Shown: piece by piece, positions 1 to 7,978 of the stretch
Position numbering within the stretch: the stretch's first letter is position 1
How the letters are laid out: every line of letters begins with the position of its first letter
NCBI GenBank assembly: GCA_037445375.1
Contig: JBBIKS010000035.1
Location: 1 to 24,427 of the forward strand
DNA length: 24,427 nucleotides
DNA from: DYHD01 sp037445375
Lineage (GTDB): Bacteria; Nitrospirota; Thermodesulfovibrionia; Thermodesulfovibrionales; Dissulfurispiraceae
Reading direction: 5' to 3'
Notes under the pieces: generated by a model
The model's database searches: none
What the model was told of the DNA's origin: nothing
What the model saw: only the letters and a program-made list of their open reading frames with translations
Translations under genes and position numbers: made by a program

Positions 1-52
1 TATAGGACATTTCTATTTTGGCAGTATAGGACATTATCATTTTGGCGTTACA
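1..52. mobile_element. Terminal end of an IS21-like insertion sequence
   Basis: Two near-identical 22-base direct repeats lie at 1-22 and 25-46, both opening TATAGGACAT and closing ATTTTGGC. They are followed by GTTACA. Read on the minus strand this gives a terminus starting TGTAACGCC with two tandem internal repeats containing ATGTCCTATA. IS21-family elements are known for short tandem terminal repeats of this general type and ends beginning TG. The body of the element would lie left of the window, so no transposase is visible. The family assignment comes from motif resemblance only. Confidence 0.5.
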
Positions 53-114
53 TTCAGCAATTTCATGCAAACTGAAAACAAGGTATGTTTTAACCCTATA
101 TTCTCGAAATATAT

Positions 115-143
115 CCATTATTTTCAGAATTTTGTGATATAAT
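115..143 (+). promoter_or_regulatory. Possible sigma-70 promoter of the PHP gene
   Basis: A perfect TATAAT hexamer sits at 138-143, 33 bases before the ATG. The sequence 17 bases further upstream (CCATTA, 115-120) is a poor -35 match, so only the -10 is convincing. The region is very AT-rich, which raises the chance of a coincidental match. Confidence 0.3.
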
Positions 144-176
144 TTTATTAAATCTTGATAATAACATAACCTGCCA

Positions 177-815
177 ATGCAAATGTTTAAAATAGACCTT
201 CACATTCACTCCAAAAATAGTGGAGATAATGATTCCGACCCTGAAGAGATAATAGAAAGGGCGATTGAGCTTGGGCTTGATGGTATTGCCTTTACTGAAC
301 ACTATTATTATTCGGCATCTGAATATCTTGTCCCGCTCATTTACAAGTATAAAGATGCCATTACTATAATTAGAGGGGTTGAGTTTTCAGCATCTGATGG
401 ACATTGTCTTGTCTTTGGTCTTAACACTGACGATTTCTCTGGCAAAAACACGACTATGGAATATTTAATTAAGGTTGTTGATTCTTTAGGAGGGTTGGTA
501 ATCCCAGCTCATCCTTACAGAGGCATTAACAGCATTGGTGATTCGTTGCTTAATCTATCAGGTCTATTTGCTATCGAAGGGTTTAACGGCTGCAGTATGC
601 CAGCAGTTAATCAAAAGGCAATTAAAGCGGCTGCAATGCTTAGAGTCCCATTTACTGGAGGTTCGGATGCTCACAGTCCACGCGAGGTGGGCAGTTGTTA
701 TACAGCTTTTTATGAACCAGTTAGTCAGGACAATATTGTCAGCTTGCTAAAAAGCGGCAACTTTACTGCTCATGATAATCGTAGATTTGCAAGGCTAACG
801 AGCTCTTTTATATAA
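177..815 (+). CDS. PHP-domain metal-dependent phosphoesterase
   Basis: A 212-residue protein consisting of one PHP (polymerase and histidinol phosphatase) domain. Metal-binding signatures appear in order: DLHIHS near residue 8, TEHYYY near 40, GVEFSA near 66, PAHPYRG near 110 and GGSDAHS near 161. These are the usual His, Glu and Asp ligands of a trinuclear metal site, so catalysis is expected to be intact. Small stand-alone PHP proteins hydrolyse phosphoesters such as nucleotide or sugar phosphates; the substrate cannot be told from sequence. The start used is ATG at 177; a second ATG two codons later (183) is equally possible because no strong ribosome binding site is seen. The gene is alone on the plus strand, between an IS end and the convergent coaBC. 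There is no signal peptide, so it is probably cytoplasmic. Confidence 0.85.
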   Translation: MQMFKIDLHIHSKNSGDNDSDPEEIIERAIELGLDGIAFTEHYYYSASEYLVPLIYKYKDAITIIRGVEFSASDGHCLVFGLNTDDFSGKNTTMEYLIKVVDSLGGLVIPAHPYRGINSIGDSLLNLSGLFAIEGFNGCSMPAVNQKAIKAAAMLRVPFTGGSDAHSPREVGSCYTAFYEPVSQDNIVSLLKSGNFTAHDNRRFARLTSSFI

Positions 816-930
816 ATACAATTTGGACATACTTGTCGAAAGGATTATTGTCGAAGCCAAACATATTGCTCTAACACTTGCGGAAGCAGGTTTGCGGCAT
901 GCTCTATTATTTTGCTGAGTGAGCATGTTC
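816..930. repeat. Degraded copy (copy A) of a dispersed intergenic repeat
   Basis: Positions 877-927 align by eye with 16728-16779 across about 51 bases with one gap and roughly 80% identity. Shared blocks include AGCAGGTTTG, TGCTC and TTTTGCTGA.TGAGCATG. A 7-base inverted repeat (CATGCTC at 898-904, GAGCATG at 921-927) is preserved. Upstream, AAATACAATTTGGACATACTTGTC resembles the left part of the other copies. The stretch separates convergent PHP and coaBC genes, so its hairpin might also help end transcription. No gene is seen between 816 and 1019. Confidence 0.45.
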
Positions 931-1019
931 ACAATAGTAATACTATAATTAATCTATACGCCGATTTGAAATTGAGATGCCATCTGACAAAAGACTGAAA
1001 AAGTGAGATGAAAGATGCT

Positions 1020-2210
1020 TTATCTCTCTTGAGCAGTTCCCTTTTTTATCTGAATAGCCCTGGTTAATATTTCTGTTGCAACATTTTCTTTGTGCATAAG
1101 TGGGAGATGCTGAACACCAGATTTATCAATTATAACTACCTCGTTAGTTTCAACATCAAAACCTGAACCATCTTTGGATACATCATTAAAGACGATCATA
1201 TCCATATTTTTTCTGAGGAGTTTCCCCTTAGCCCTATCTATCCCGTAACCTATTTCTGCTGAAAATCCGATTATAAAAGGTCTATTATTGATTTTGCCAG
1301 CCTCATATATGATATCTTTAGTCTGGATGAGGTCAAGTGTCATTTTTTCAGTCTTCTGAATCTTGTCAGTTGAGATATTTACAGGTCTATAGTCAGCGAC
1401 TGCGGCGGACATTATAAGCATTGAATATAAATGCATATTATCCATTACAGCATGATACATTTCCTCGGAAGAACTAACTTTTATATATGCGATATTATCA
1501 GGAGTTTTTAATGAAGTTGGCCCGCTTATTAGGGTAACGGCTGCGCCCCGTCTTGCCGCAATCCTTGCAATTGCATATCCCATCTTACCTGATGACCTGT
1601 TAGAAATAAATCTGACTGGATCTATATATTCCCTTGTCGGACCAGCAGTAACAAGAACTTTCTCGCCTGACATATCTTTCTGGGTTAATGCAGACTTTAC
1701 AGCCTCTATTATTTTATCAGGCTCTGACATCCTTCCTAATCCTTCTTCACCGCAAGCAAGGATGCCTCTTTCAGGCCCAACTGTTTCAACGTCAAGGTTT
1801 TTCAGGTATTGAAGGTTCTTGTGAGTGATTGGGTTCTCATACATCCTCCAGTTCATGGCAGGTGCAAGGATCATCTGTCCCTTGAATGTAAGCAGTGCGG
1901 TGCTGAGGAGGTCATCGCCGATACCGCAGGCGCATTTGTTGATTATATTGGCTGTCGCAGGCGCTATTACAAATAAATCCGCTTTGCGAGGAAGTTCAAT
2001 ATGCGAAAAAGGGTCTCCAAAAATATCAGAATAAACTTTACAGCCTGTAGCCGATTCAACGGAAAGCGGGGTGATAAATCTCGTTGAAGCATTTGTCATA
2101 ATAACGGAAACAAACGCGCCTTCCTGCCTGAGCCCTCTGATAATGTCTATTGATTTATAGGCAGCTATGCTCCCAGTTATACCGAGAAGTATTGATTTAT
2201 CATTGAGCAC
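1020..2210 (-). CDS. coaBC: Bifunctional phosphopantothenoylcysteine decarboxylase / phosphopantothenate-cysteine ligase
   Basis: This 396-residue enzyme catalyses two successive steps of coenzyme A synthesis: joining cysteine to 4'-phosphopantothenate, then decarboxylating the product. The N-terminal CoaC half is a flavoprotein, with GITGSIAAYKS at 10-20, the active-site His in FSHIELP (His70), APAMNWRMY at 116-124 and the substrate-flap Cys in ILACGEEGLGRM (Cys153). The C-terminal CoaB half starts near residue 185 with VLVTAGPTREYIDPVRFISN and continues through SSGKMGYAIA and STDKIQKTE. Full length and both catalytic regions are present. The gene follows rpoZ by 3 bases and is last in the yicC-remA-gmk-rpoZ-coaBC block. 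In Bacillus priA follows, but here a convergent gene does. Confidence 0.96.
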   Translation of the reverse strand: MLNDKSILLGITGSIAAYKSIDIIRGLRQEGAFVSVIMTNASTRFITPLSVESATGCKVYSDIFGDPFSHIELPRKADLFVIAPATANIINKCACGIGDDLLSTALLTFKGQMILAPAMNWRMYENPITHKNLQYLKNLDVETVGPERGILACGEEGLGRMSEPDKIIEAVKSALTQKDMSGEKVLVTAGPTREYIDPVRFISNRSSGKMGYAIARIAARRGAAVTLISGPTSLKTPDNIAYIKVSSSEEMYHAVMDNMHLYSMLIMSAAVADYRPVNISTDKIQKTEKMTLDLIQTKDIIYEAGKINNRPFIIGFSAEIGYGIDRAKGKLLRKNMDMIVFNDVSKDGSGFDVETNEVVIIDKSGVQHLPLMHKENVATEILTRAIQIKKGTAQER

Positions 2211-2213
2211 TTG

Positions 2214-2663
2214 TTACTCGTCATCTTCCTGATTTTCTTGTGAGTCGGACATCCCTTCTATTTGTTCTGTTTGTTTGGAAGCCTCAGCTTCATTAAAGCC
2301 ATCAAGTTGATAGAATGCATCTTCTGGAGTCATCTTTCCCTGTTCATTAAGATATACCTTGAGGTCTTTTTCAATGTCTGATATATCTCCAACAGGCTTT
2401 TTCTTTTCAGATGCCCACCTTCTATAATCTAGTTTTTCAGCTTTCTTTATATTCATCCTTGCCTCTTCATGTGTGAAAAACTCAATCTTGCCTGTTACCG
2501 CATCTAAAATAGCATTTGTGGTTATCTTTTTATTCTTGCTCTGTGTTGTCGGTTTTAGGTTTTTTGAAAGCTCGATTGCCTTTTGAGAAGCAATAATGAC
2601 GAGCCTGAAACGGCTGTCAATTACCTTCTTATCTATTTCTATCGGAAGCGATATAATATCCAT
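2214..2663 (-). CDS. rpoZ: RNA polymerase omega subunit, long form
   Basis: The omega signature lies in the N-terminal half: IDSRFRLVIIASQKAIELS (about residues 15-33), then KKITTNAILDAVTGKIEF. Omega binds the C-terminal part of beta-prime and helps RNA polymerase assembly. The protein is 149 residues, clearly longer than common omega subunits (about 60-100). The extra C-terminus is charged and ends in a Glu/Asp/Gln-rich tail (SDSQENQEDDE). A clear AGGAG lies about 9 bases before the ATG, fixing the start. Position between gmk and coaBC is the classical one and strengthens the assignment. Confidence 0.9.
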   Translation of the reverse strand: MDIISLPIEIDKKVIDSRFRLVIIASQKAIELSKNLKPTTQSKNKKITTNAILDAVTGKIEFFTHEEARMNIKKAEKLDYRRWASEKKKPVGDISDIEKDLKVYLNEQGKMTPEDAFYQLDGFNEAEASKQTEQIEGMSDSQENQEDDE

Positions 2664-2674
2664 AATATATTCTC

Positions 2675-3286
2675 CTATAAAAAATTTTTGGTTATCCAGT
2701 TATTGTTTGCCCTTGACACCCTGAGTCTTTCAGCAAGGATAAGTGATTTAAGTTGAATCACTGCTTCTTGAAGGGCATCATTTACTATAACATAGTCATA
2801 ATATTTATACTCCCTTATTTCGTCCTTTGATTTTTTAATTCTTTGGAGTATTGTTTCTTCAGAATCGCTCATCCTACCTCTTAATCTTTCCTCGAGTAAC
2901 TTCATGCTGGGAGGAAGAATGAAAACCATGACCGAATCTTTAATTTTTTCTTTTATAAGTCTGCCGCCCTGCACATCAATATCAAGAAGGACATCAAATC
3001 CCTGCGCAAGAATCTCTTTAATTTTTATCTTTGAGGTGCCGTATAGATTACCATGAACCTTTGCCCATTCAAGGAATTCGCCTGCCTTAATCATATCATT
3101 AAATTCCTTTTCGCTCACAAAAAAATAATGAATACCATCAATCTCTCCCTCCCTTGGATTTCTGGTAGTATATGAAACTGAAATATTCAGTCCGGAACAT
3201 GTATTAAGCAGTTCATGGCAAAGCGTAGTCTTGCCAGCCCCTGATGGGGCGGATATGATAAACATAATGCCTTTTCTTTTAATCAT
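2675..3286 (-). CDS. gmk: Guanylate kinase
   Basis: ATP-dependent phosphorylation of GMP to GDP. The P-loop is at residues 13-21 (APSGAGKTT). SYTTRNPREGEIDGIHYFF is the GMP-binding segment, followed by GEFLEWAKVHGNLYGTS and DVLLDIDVQGG. The lid region includes RLRGRMSDSEETILQRI. At 203 residues it is full length. An internal Met at residue 8 would also give a normal Gmk N-terminus, but the ATG used here lies 1 base after the remA stop, consistent with translational coupling. Confidence 0.96.
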   Translation of the reverse strand: MIKRKGIMFIISAPSGAGKTTLCHELLNTCSGLNISVSYTTRNPREGEIDGIHYFFVSEKEFNDMIKAGEFLEWAKVHGNLYGTSKIKIKEILAQGFDVLLDIDVQGGRLIKEKIKDSVMVFILPPSMKLLEERLRGRMSDSEETILQRIKKSKDEIREYKYYDYVIVNDALQEAVIQLKSLILAERLRVSRANNNWITKNFL

Positions 3287-3287
3287 A

Positions 3288-3533
3288 CTATACTTTTTCA
3301 GCCATACGGTTCAATAATGTCTCTGCCTGAATGGCAGACAGTACTATATGATCGCTATCGGTTATTATAATAGAGCGAACCTTCTTGCCTTCAGTTGCAT
3401 CAACCAATTTGCCCATCTCTTTAGCTTCATCCTTGAGCCTCTTCAATGCCCTTGAGCCGGGGTTGAGAATCGCTATTATCCGCCCTGCCGATATTATGTT
3501 GCCAAATCCAATATTTATAAATAGTGCCTTCAT
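3288..3533 (-). CDS. remA: RemA-like (DUF370) regulatory protein
   Basis: An 81-residue DUF370 protein. NIGFGNIISAGRIIAI at the start, the PGSRALKRLKDEAK helix and the GKKVRSIIITDSDHIVLSAI segment are typical. In Bacillus subtilis RemA is a DNA-binding activator of biofilm matrix and osmoprotection genes. Its role in Gram-negative lineages is less clear, and the conserved position before gmk may reflect a broader function. An AAGGTG ribosome-binding-like sequence precedes the ATG. The gene is 9 bases from yicC and 1 base from gmk. The symbol is used by family and context. Confidence 0.88.
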   Translation of the reverse strand: MKALFINIGFGNIISAGRIIAILNPGSRALKRLKDEAKEMGKLVDATEGKKVRSIIITDSDHIVLSAIQAETLLNRMAEKV

Positions 3534-3542
3534 TATTACACC

Positions 3543-4397
3543 TTATTGTATATTTTGAGCCTGTTCCCTTAATTTTTCAACTTCAGTTTTTATATTTATG
3601 ATTAGATTAGTAATATCTATGATATCAGTCTTTGAGGCTATTGTATTAGATTCCCTGATTATCTCCTGCAGAAGAAAATCAAACTTTCTGCCTGCTGCTT
3701 CTTCTTCCCCCCTAAAGAGAACTGATTCAAGATGTTCAATATGGCTTTTGAGTCTTACAAGTTCTTCGTTTATATCACTCTTTTGCGATATAAATGCTAT
3801 CTCCTGATAGAGCCTCGTCTCATCTACTGACATTGTTGAAAGAAGTTCTGTAATCTTTTTGGTCAGATTATCCCTGTGCTTATAAATTGAGTCCTTACAA
3901 TATAGCTCGATTTGTCCGTGTATCCGTTCCAAATTATTTAAAATCACAGCCATGTCTTTCTTAAGCGACTCCCCCTCCTTTAACCTCATCTCGAGCAGTT
4001 TTGATACAGCAGCCTCAACAGCTTTGAAAAGGGTAGCAGGGCTGTATTCTACATCCTCGCTTAATATAATCTCACGAAACATTAACATCTGACTCAGGTC
4101 GAGAGAGCCTTCTATTGCGAATTCCGTTTTCAAATCTTGAAATGCCCTATATAGCTCTCTGGCAAGTTCTTTGTTTGTCTTTATCTTATATTTTTGTCTA
4201 TCCGTAAGGGTTATATTTACATCAAACTTGCCCCTCTGGAATCTTTCCTTGATAAGACGCCGCACTGCCATATCGTTTTCCATCAAAAAAGAAGGCATTT
4301 TAATGGATATTTCTGTATGCCTATGATTTAATGAACGTATCTCAACCTTGAATCCATAACTCTCTGCTGAACCGAAACCTGTCATGCTCTGAATCAA
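3543..4397 (-). CDS. yicC: YicC-family endoribonuclease
   Basis: This 284-residue protein begins with the hallmark MIQSMTGFGSAE, then VEIRSLNHRH and the YicC N-terminal domain. The C-terminal DUF1732 domain carries EELVRLKSHIEHLESVL and GRKFDFLLQEIIRESNTIASK, the most conserved block of the family. E. coli YicC has been described as an endoribonuclease; the role here is inferred from the family. The start overlaps the end of the upstream PAP2 gene by 4 bases (ATGA), which implies coupled translation. Length and motifs are normal. Confidence 0.93.
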   Translation of the reverse strand: MIQSMTGFGSAESYGFKVEIRSLNHRHTEISIKMPSFLMENDMAVRRLIKERFQRGKFDVNITLTDRQKYKIKTNKELARELYRAFQDLKTEFAIEGSLDLSQMLMFREIILSEDVEYSPATLFKAVEAAVSKLLEMRLKEGESLKKDMAVILNNLERIHGQIELYCKDSIYKHRDNLTKKITELLSTMSVDETRLYQEIAFISQKSDINEELVRLKSHIEHLESVLFRGEEEAAGRKFDFLLQEIIRESNTIASKTDIIDITNLIINIKTEVEKLREQAQNIQ

Positions 4398-5266
4398 ACC
4401 TTGCCCCCTTTCTTTTTTAGGTAATTATTATAATATATTTCCCCTGCAATAATAGTTATAATCACAAGCAATATCCCTCCGATTACATCAACAACATAGT
4501 GATATCGGCAATATACAGTAGCAATTATAAGAAGAATAACAGGAATAAGCAATATCCAGAAGAGTTTTCTAATATATCCATAGGATAAAAATAAGACCAT
4601 GAGGGCTATACCTGTATGTCCGCTTGGGAAGGCGTCTCTCTTGATGCCCTCAAGGGTATTCAAGAGGTTATGAATCGGTTCAGTTAAAATGATGCCCTCC
4701 AGTTCGCCATTGTAAAGATGATGCATCGCATATCTTGGACCTAAAGCCGGGAATAAGATATATCCAAGGTAGGATATATAAAAACAGAGCATGATGAAAA
4801 AAAGTGACTTTTCAAACTCATCATGCATCTTTTTTAACTTGAGCGCAATCCCTAAAGATAGCGGCAAAAAATAATAGGTAGAATAAGCTACCTGTATTAT
4901 GTCCGTAATCAAAGGCGACATAAGTTTTTCAATAGCTATTGTTGGGTGGAAACCAAAAATCAGATAGTCAAGCCTTATTAATAAATAATCTATATCTTGA
5001 GGATTTACATTGTGAACAATAAGCTCAAGGGTATCAAATATTATAAGTATGCTTAATATCGGAAAAACTATGTCCCTGATATTTTTGAGAATTGGATTTA
5101 AGTGATACAAATAAACGAGAATTATCTGAAATAAAACCATTGAAGAGTAAATCAGTATAAGATAGTCTGCGGCTTGAATGTTCCTGTAAAAAAACAAAGT
5201 GAGAACCGCAAGGAAGGAACAAAATAGTATATTGATTTTATCTGCAGGTCTAAATTCTTTGGTCAT
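4394..5266 (-). CDS. PAP2-family membrane phosphatase or phosphotransferase
   Basis: A 290-residue integral membrane protein with about six hydrophobic segments. Its catalytic signature is FPSGHTG (Ser-Gly-His at 215-217) plus RYHYVVD (254-260), matching conserved PAP2 motifs 2 and 3. LGPRYA at about 175-180 resembles the subfamily that includes inositol phosphorylceramide synthases and other lipid phosphotransferases. It probably acts on a phosphorylated lipid at the membrane, for example phosphatidate or undecaprenyl pyrophosphate, but the substrate cannot be specified. It is not part of the classical yicC-coaBC block, yet overlaps yicC by 4 bases, so it is co-translated with it. The topA stop lies 43 bases upstream. 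Confidence 0.85.
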   Translation of the reverse strand: MTKEFRPADKINILFCSFLAVLTLFFYRNIQAADYLILIYSSMVLFQIILVYLYHLNPILKNIRDIVFPILSILIIFDTLELIVHNVNPQDIDYLLIRLDYLIFGFHPTIAIEKLMSPLITDIIQVAYSTYYFLPLSLGIALKLKKMHDEFEKSLFFIMLCFYISYLGYILFPALGPRYAMHHLYNGELEGIILTEPIHNLLNTLEGIKRDAFPSGHTGIALMVLFLSYGYIRKLFWILLIPVILLIIATVYCRYHYVVDVIGGILLVIITIIAGEIYYNNYLKKKGGKV

Positions 5267-5309
5267 TTTGCATTTTTTGGGTTGAATAAATTAGGCATTG
5301 AAAAGATGC

Positions 5310-7640
5310 TTATGATTCGACTGATAATGCATCATCATGTTGAATTTTTTCAGAATAATTACAGTCCTTATTTGTGCAAAAATGGATAATACTGCCAGAC
5401 TTGTCAGTCTTTTCAGCGACTAAACCAACATTACATTTAGGACATGCCTTTGAGACCGGTTTGTTCCATATAGCGAATTTACACTTGGGATAATTGCCGC
5501 AGCCCCAAAATGGCCTGCCTTTCCTTGTTCTTCTTTGAATTATATCGCCCCCGTCTAAGGGACATTGTATTCCAATGCCGATAGGTTTGGCGCTTTTGCA
5601 TTCCGGGTAGCCTGAACATGCAGCAAATTTTCCGAACCTGCCGCTCTTAATTACCATGGGTTTGCCGCATTTTTCGCAGAATTCATCCGTAACTTCGGGT
5701 TCATTATCAACAGCAGGGTTGTCGCCATTTAGTTGTTTTGTATTTTTACATTCCTGATAACCCGAACATGCGAGAAATCTCCCGTGCCTACCCCATCTTA
5801 TGACCATTGACCGCCCGCATTTATCGCAGCTCATTTCAGTCTGGATATCAACAGGTTTCACCCTTCCAGGCTCTTTTTCCGCCTTATCAAGCTCCTCTTT
5901 AAATGGCAGGTAAAAATCTCTGACCACATTTACCCAATTCAGGTGAGAACTTTCTATTTCATCGAGATTGTTTTCCATCTTAGCGGTAAAGCCTATATTC
6001 ATCAGTTCTGAGAATTTATCTACAAGCAGATCGCTTACAATAACTCCAAGTTCCGTTGGGTAAAACCTGCCATCCTCTTTTTGGACATATTTTCTGTCTT
6101 GAATAGTTGATAAGATGGTTGCATATGTGCTTGGTCTGCCGATTCCATTTTCTTCTAAAGCCTTCACAAGGGTTGCTTCAGAGTATCTTGGCAGCGGCTG
6201 GGTGAAATGCTGCATGGATTGTATATCAAGCAAGCTAAGAAGCTCCCCTTCTTGTAGGGCTGGCAAAATTCCTTCTTCCTCTTCGGTATCATCCTTAGTT
6301 TCCATATATAGATGCATGAACCCAGCAAACCCCACTACTGTCCCTGAAGCCCTCAATTCTGTGTTTTGCAACTCCAAACCGTCAGCTTCCGGCTCTATTA
6401 CTAAGACAGTTTGTTCCAGCCTTGCCGAAGACATCTGGCTCGCTATAAACCTATTCCATATCAAACTGTAAAGGTTATACTGATCCTTTGTTAGGCATTG
6501 TTTTACATATTCAGGAGACTTGTCAGGATATGTAGGCCTTATTGCCTCATGAGCCTCTTGTGCGGATTTTTTGCTTTTATATCTCGGCGGTTTTTCAGGA
6601 ATGAATTCCTTTCCAAATTTTGATTTTATATAGTCTCTCGCCCATTTTTGTGCCTCGAGCGCTACATTGAATGAATCCGTCCTCATATAAGTTATAAGCC
6701 CGAAGGAGCCGTCCTTGCCGAATTCGATTCCCTCATAAAGTTCCTGAGCAATCTTCATGGTTTTTTTGGCTTGGAACTTCAGCCTTCTTGCTGCCTCTTG
6801 CTGCAAGGTGCTAGTAATAAATGGCGGGGAAGGAGATTTTTTCTTTAATTTCTTTTCTACTCTTACGATTCTGTATTTCTTATCTTTTAAGAGATTGAGA
6901 ATTTCATTTGCGGTTTCAGAGTCTTTTATTAAAAATCTATCCTTGGCTTTTGCATCCCTATTAATCAATAGTGAATTTTTAAATTTATAAAGCCTTGCTG
7001 TAAATTGCGGCGGGGCAGAAGAACTATCCGATATCAAAGAGGGGTGAAAAAGCGCCTCGATAGTCCAATATTCTTCTTTTTCAAAGCTTTGTATCTCCTT
7101 TTCTCTATCAACTACGAGCCTCAGAGCGACAGACTGAACCCTCCCAGCGCTTAGTCCCCTTCTGACCTTCTTCCATAAAAAGGGGCTGAGCTTATAACCG
7201 ACAAGCCTATCAAGTATCCTGCGAGCCTGTTGAGCTGCTACTTTATCATTATCGATATAACCCGGATCCTGCATTGATTCTTGGACAGCCCTCTGAGTTA
7301 TTTCGTGAAAGGATATCCTGTATATTTTTTTTGAGTTTTTTTGTTTTTTAATTTCTTCTGCTATATGAAAAGCTATCGCCTCGCCTTCCCTGTCAGGGTC
7401 TGTGGCTAAATATATTGTATCGGCATTTTTTGCCTCTTTTTTTAGTTCGTTTAGGATCTTCTCCTTACCTGGAATGACTACATAATGAGGATTAAAATTA
7501 TTATTAATATCAACGGCAAGCTCTTTGCTTGGCAAGTCTATTATATGTCCGATGGATGCCTTTATACTGAAATCCCTGCCCAATATTTTGCTGATGGTCT
7601 TAGCCTTAGCAGGCGATTCTACTATTACAAGTGATTTCAA
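5310..7640 (-). CDS. topA: DNA topoisomerase I with four C-terminal zinc-finger modules
   Basis: A type IA topoisomerase that relaxes negative supercoils. The TOPRIM domain opens with SLVIVESPAKAKTISKIL and has DPDREGEA at 81-88. The nucleophilic Tyr is Tyr318 in TYMRTDS (317-323). RPSTYATI belongs to the later core. From about residue 605 onward come four zinc-ribbon modules, three with paired Cys (CDKCG...CSGYQEC, CEKCG...CSGYPEC, CPKC...CTNKDC). In another, the leading pair is reduced to CPLDGG, losing one Cys, a variant also seen in other TopA proteins. At 776 residues it has the usual full length. It follows the dprA/small-protein pair by 9 bases. Confidence 0.97.
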   Translation of the reverse strand: MKSLVIVESPAKAKTISKILGRDFSIKASIGHIIDLPSKELAVDINNNFNPHYVVIPGKEKILNELKKEAKNADTIYLATDPDREGEAIAFHIAEEIKKQKNSKKIYRISFHEITQRAVQESMQDPGYIDNDKVAAQQARRILDRLVGYKLSPFLWKKVRRGLSAGRVQSVALRLVVDREKEIQSFEKEEYWTIEALFHPSLISDSSSAPPQFTARLYKFKNSLLINRDAKAKDRFLIKDSETANEILNLLKDKKYRIVRVEKKLKKKSPSPPFITSTLQQEAARRLKFQAKKTMKIAQELYEGIEFGKDGSFGLITYMRTDSFNVALEAQKWARDYIKSKFGKEFIPEKPPRYKSKKSAQEAHEAIRPTYPDKSPEYVKQCLTKDQYNLYSLIWNRFIASQMSSARLEQTVLVIEPEADGLELQNTELRASGTVVGFAGFMHLYMETKDDTEEEEGILPALQEGELLSLLDIQSMQHFTQPLPRYSEATLVKALEENGIGRPSTYATILSTIQDRKYVQKEDGRFYPTELGVIVSDLLVDKFSELMNIGFTAKMENNLDEIESSHLNWVNVVRDFYLPFKEELDKAEKEPGRVKPVDIQTEMSCDKCGRSMVIRWGRHGRFLACSGYQECKNTKQLNGDNPAVDNEPEVTDEFCEKCGKPMVIKSGRFGKFAACSGYPECKSAKPIGIGIQCPLDGGDIIQRRTRKGRPFWGCGNYPKCKFAIWNKPVSKACPKCNVGLVAEKTDKSGSIIHFCTNKDCNYSEKIQHDDALSVES

Positions 7641-7649
7641 ATTATCCCC

Positions 7650-7934
7650 CTAATTCCACACTATTTGTCTGCCGCTGCCGAAAACAAATGAATAGATTAT
7701 TTCGATATCAAGATCTGTATCATTAATTAGTATATATGCAAGGAGAACCCTTATAGTATCAAGCTCAAGTTCATCTATTGCATTGGTTAGTTCAAGTTCC
7801 ATAAGTTCTTCGGTTAAAGATGTAAAGTCCATATCGAGGATGCTCATTTCTTTCAGCGCATAATCAATATCATATCCATGATCTAAGAGTTCCCTTGCAA
7901 AAACCCTTAGAATATCAATCAATCTCTTAGCCAA
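7650..7934 (-). CDS. Small acidic protein between dprA and topA, possibly Smg-like (DUF494)
   Basis: A 94-residue protein starting MAKRLIDILRVFARELLDHG, rich in Leu, Ile, Asp and Glu, with no signal peptide or Cys. I do not recognise it with certainty. In many proteobacteria smg (DUF494) sits at exactly this place, between dprA and topA. The C-terminal segment LELDTIRVLLAYILINDTDLD is loosely reminiscent of the Smg segment around its LNLETREMVIERVLALDT stretch. It is much shorter than Smg (about 150-160 residues). It could be a shortened relative or an unrelated lineage gene. ATG start, 44 bases after the dprA stop and 9 bases before topA, so clearly part of the operon. Confidence 0.7.
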   Translation of the reverse strand: MAKRLIDILRVFARELLDHGYDIDYALKEMSILDMDFTSLTEELMELELTNAIDELELDTIRVLLAYILINDTDLDIEIIYSFVFGSGRQIVWN

Positions 7935-7978
7935 ATCCGCACCTCATGATAAAGTATTTACTAAAAATGGACCGAACT

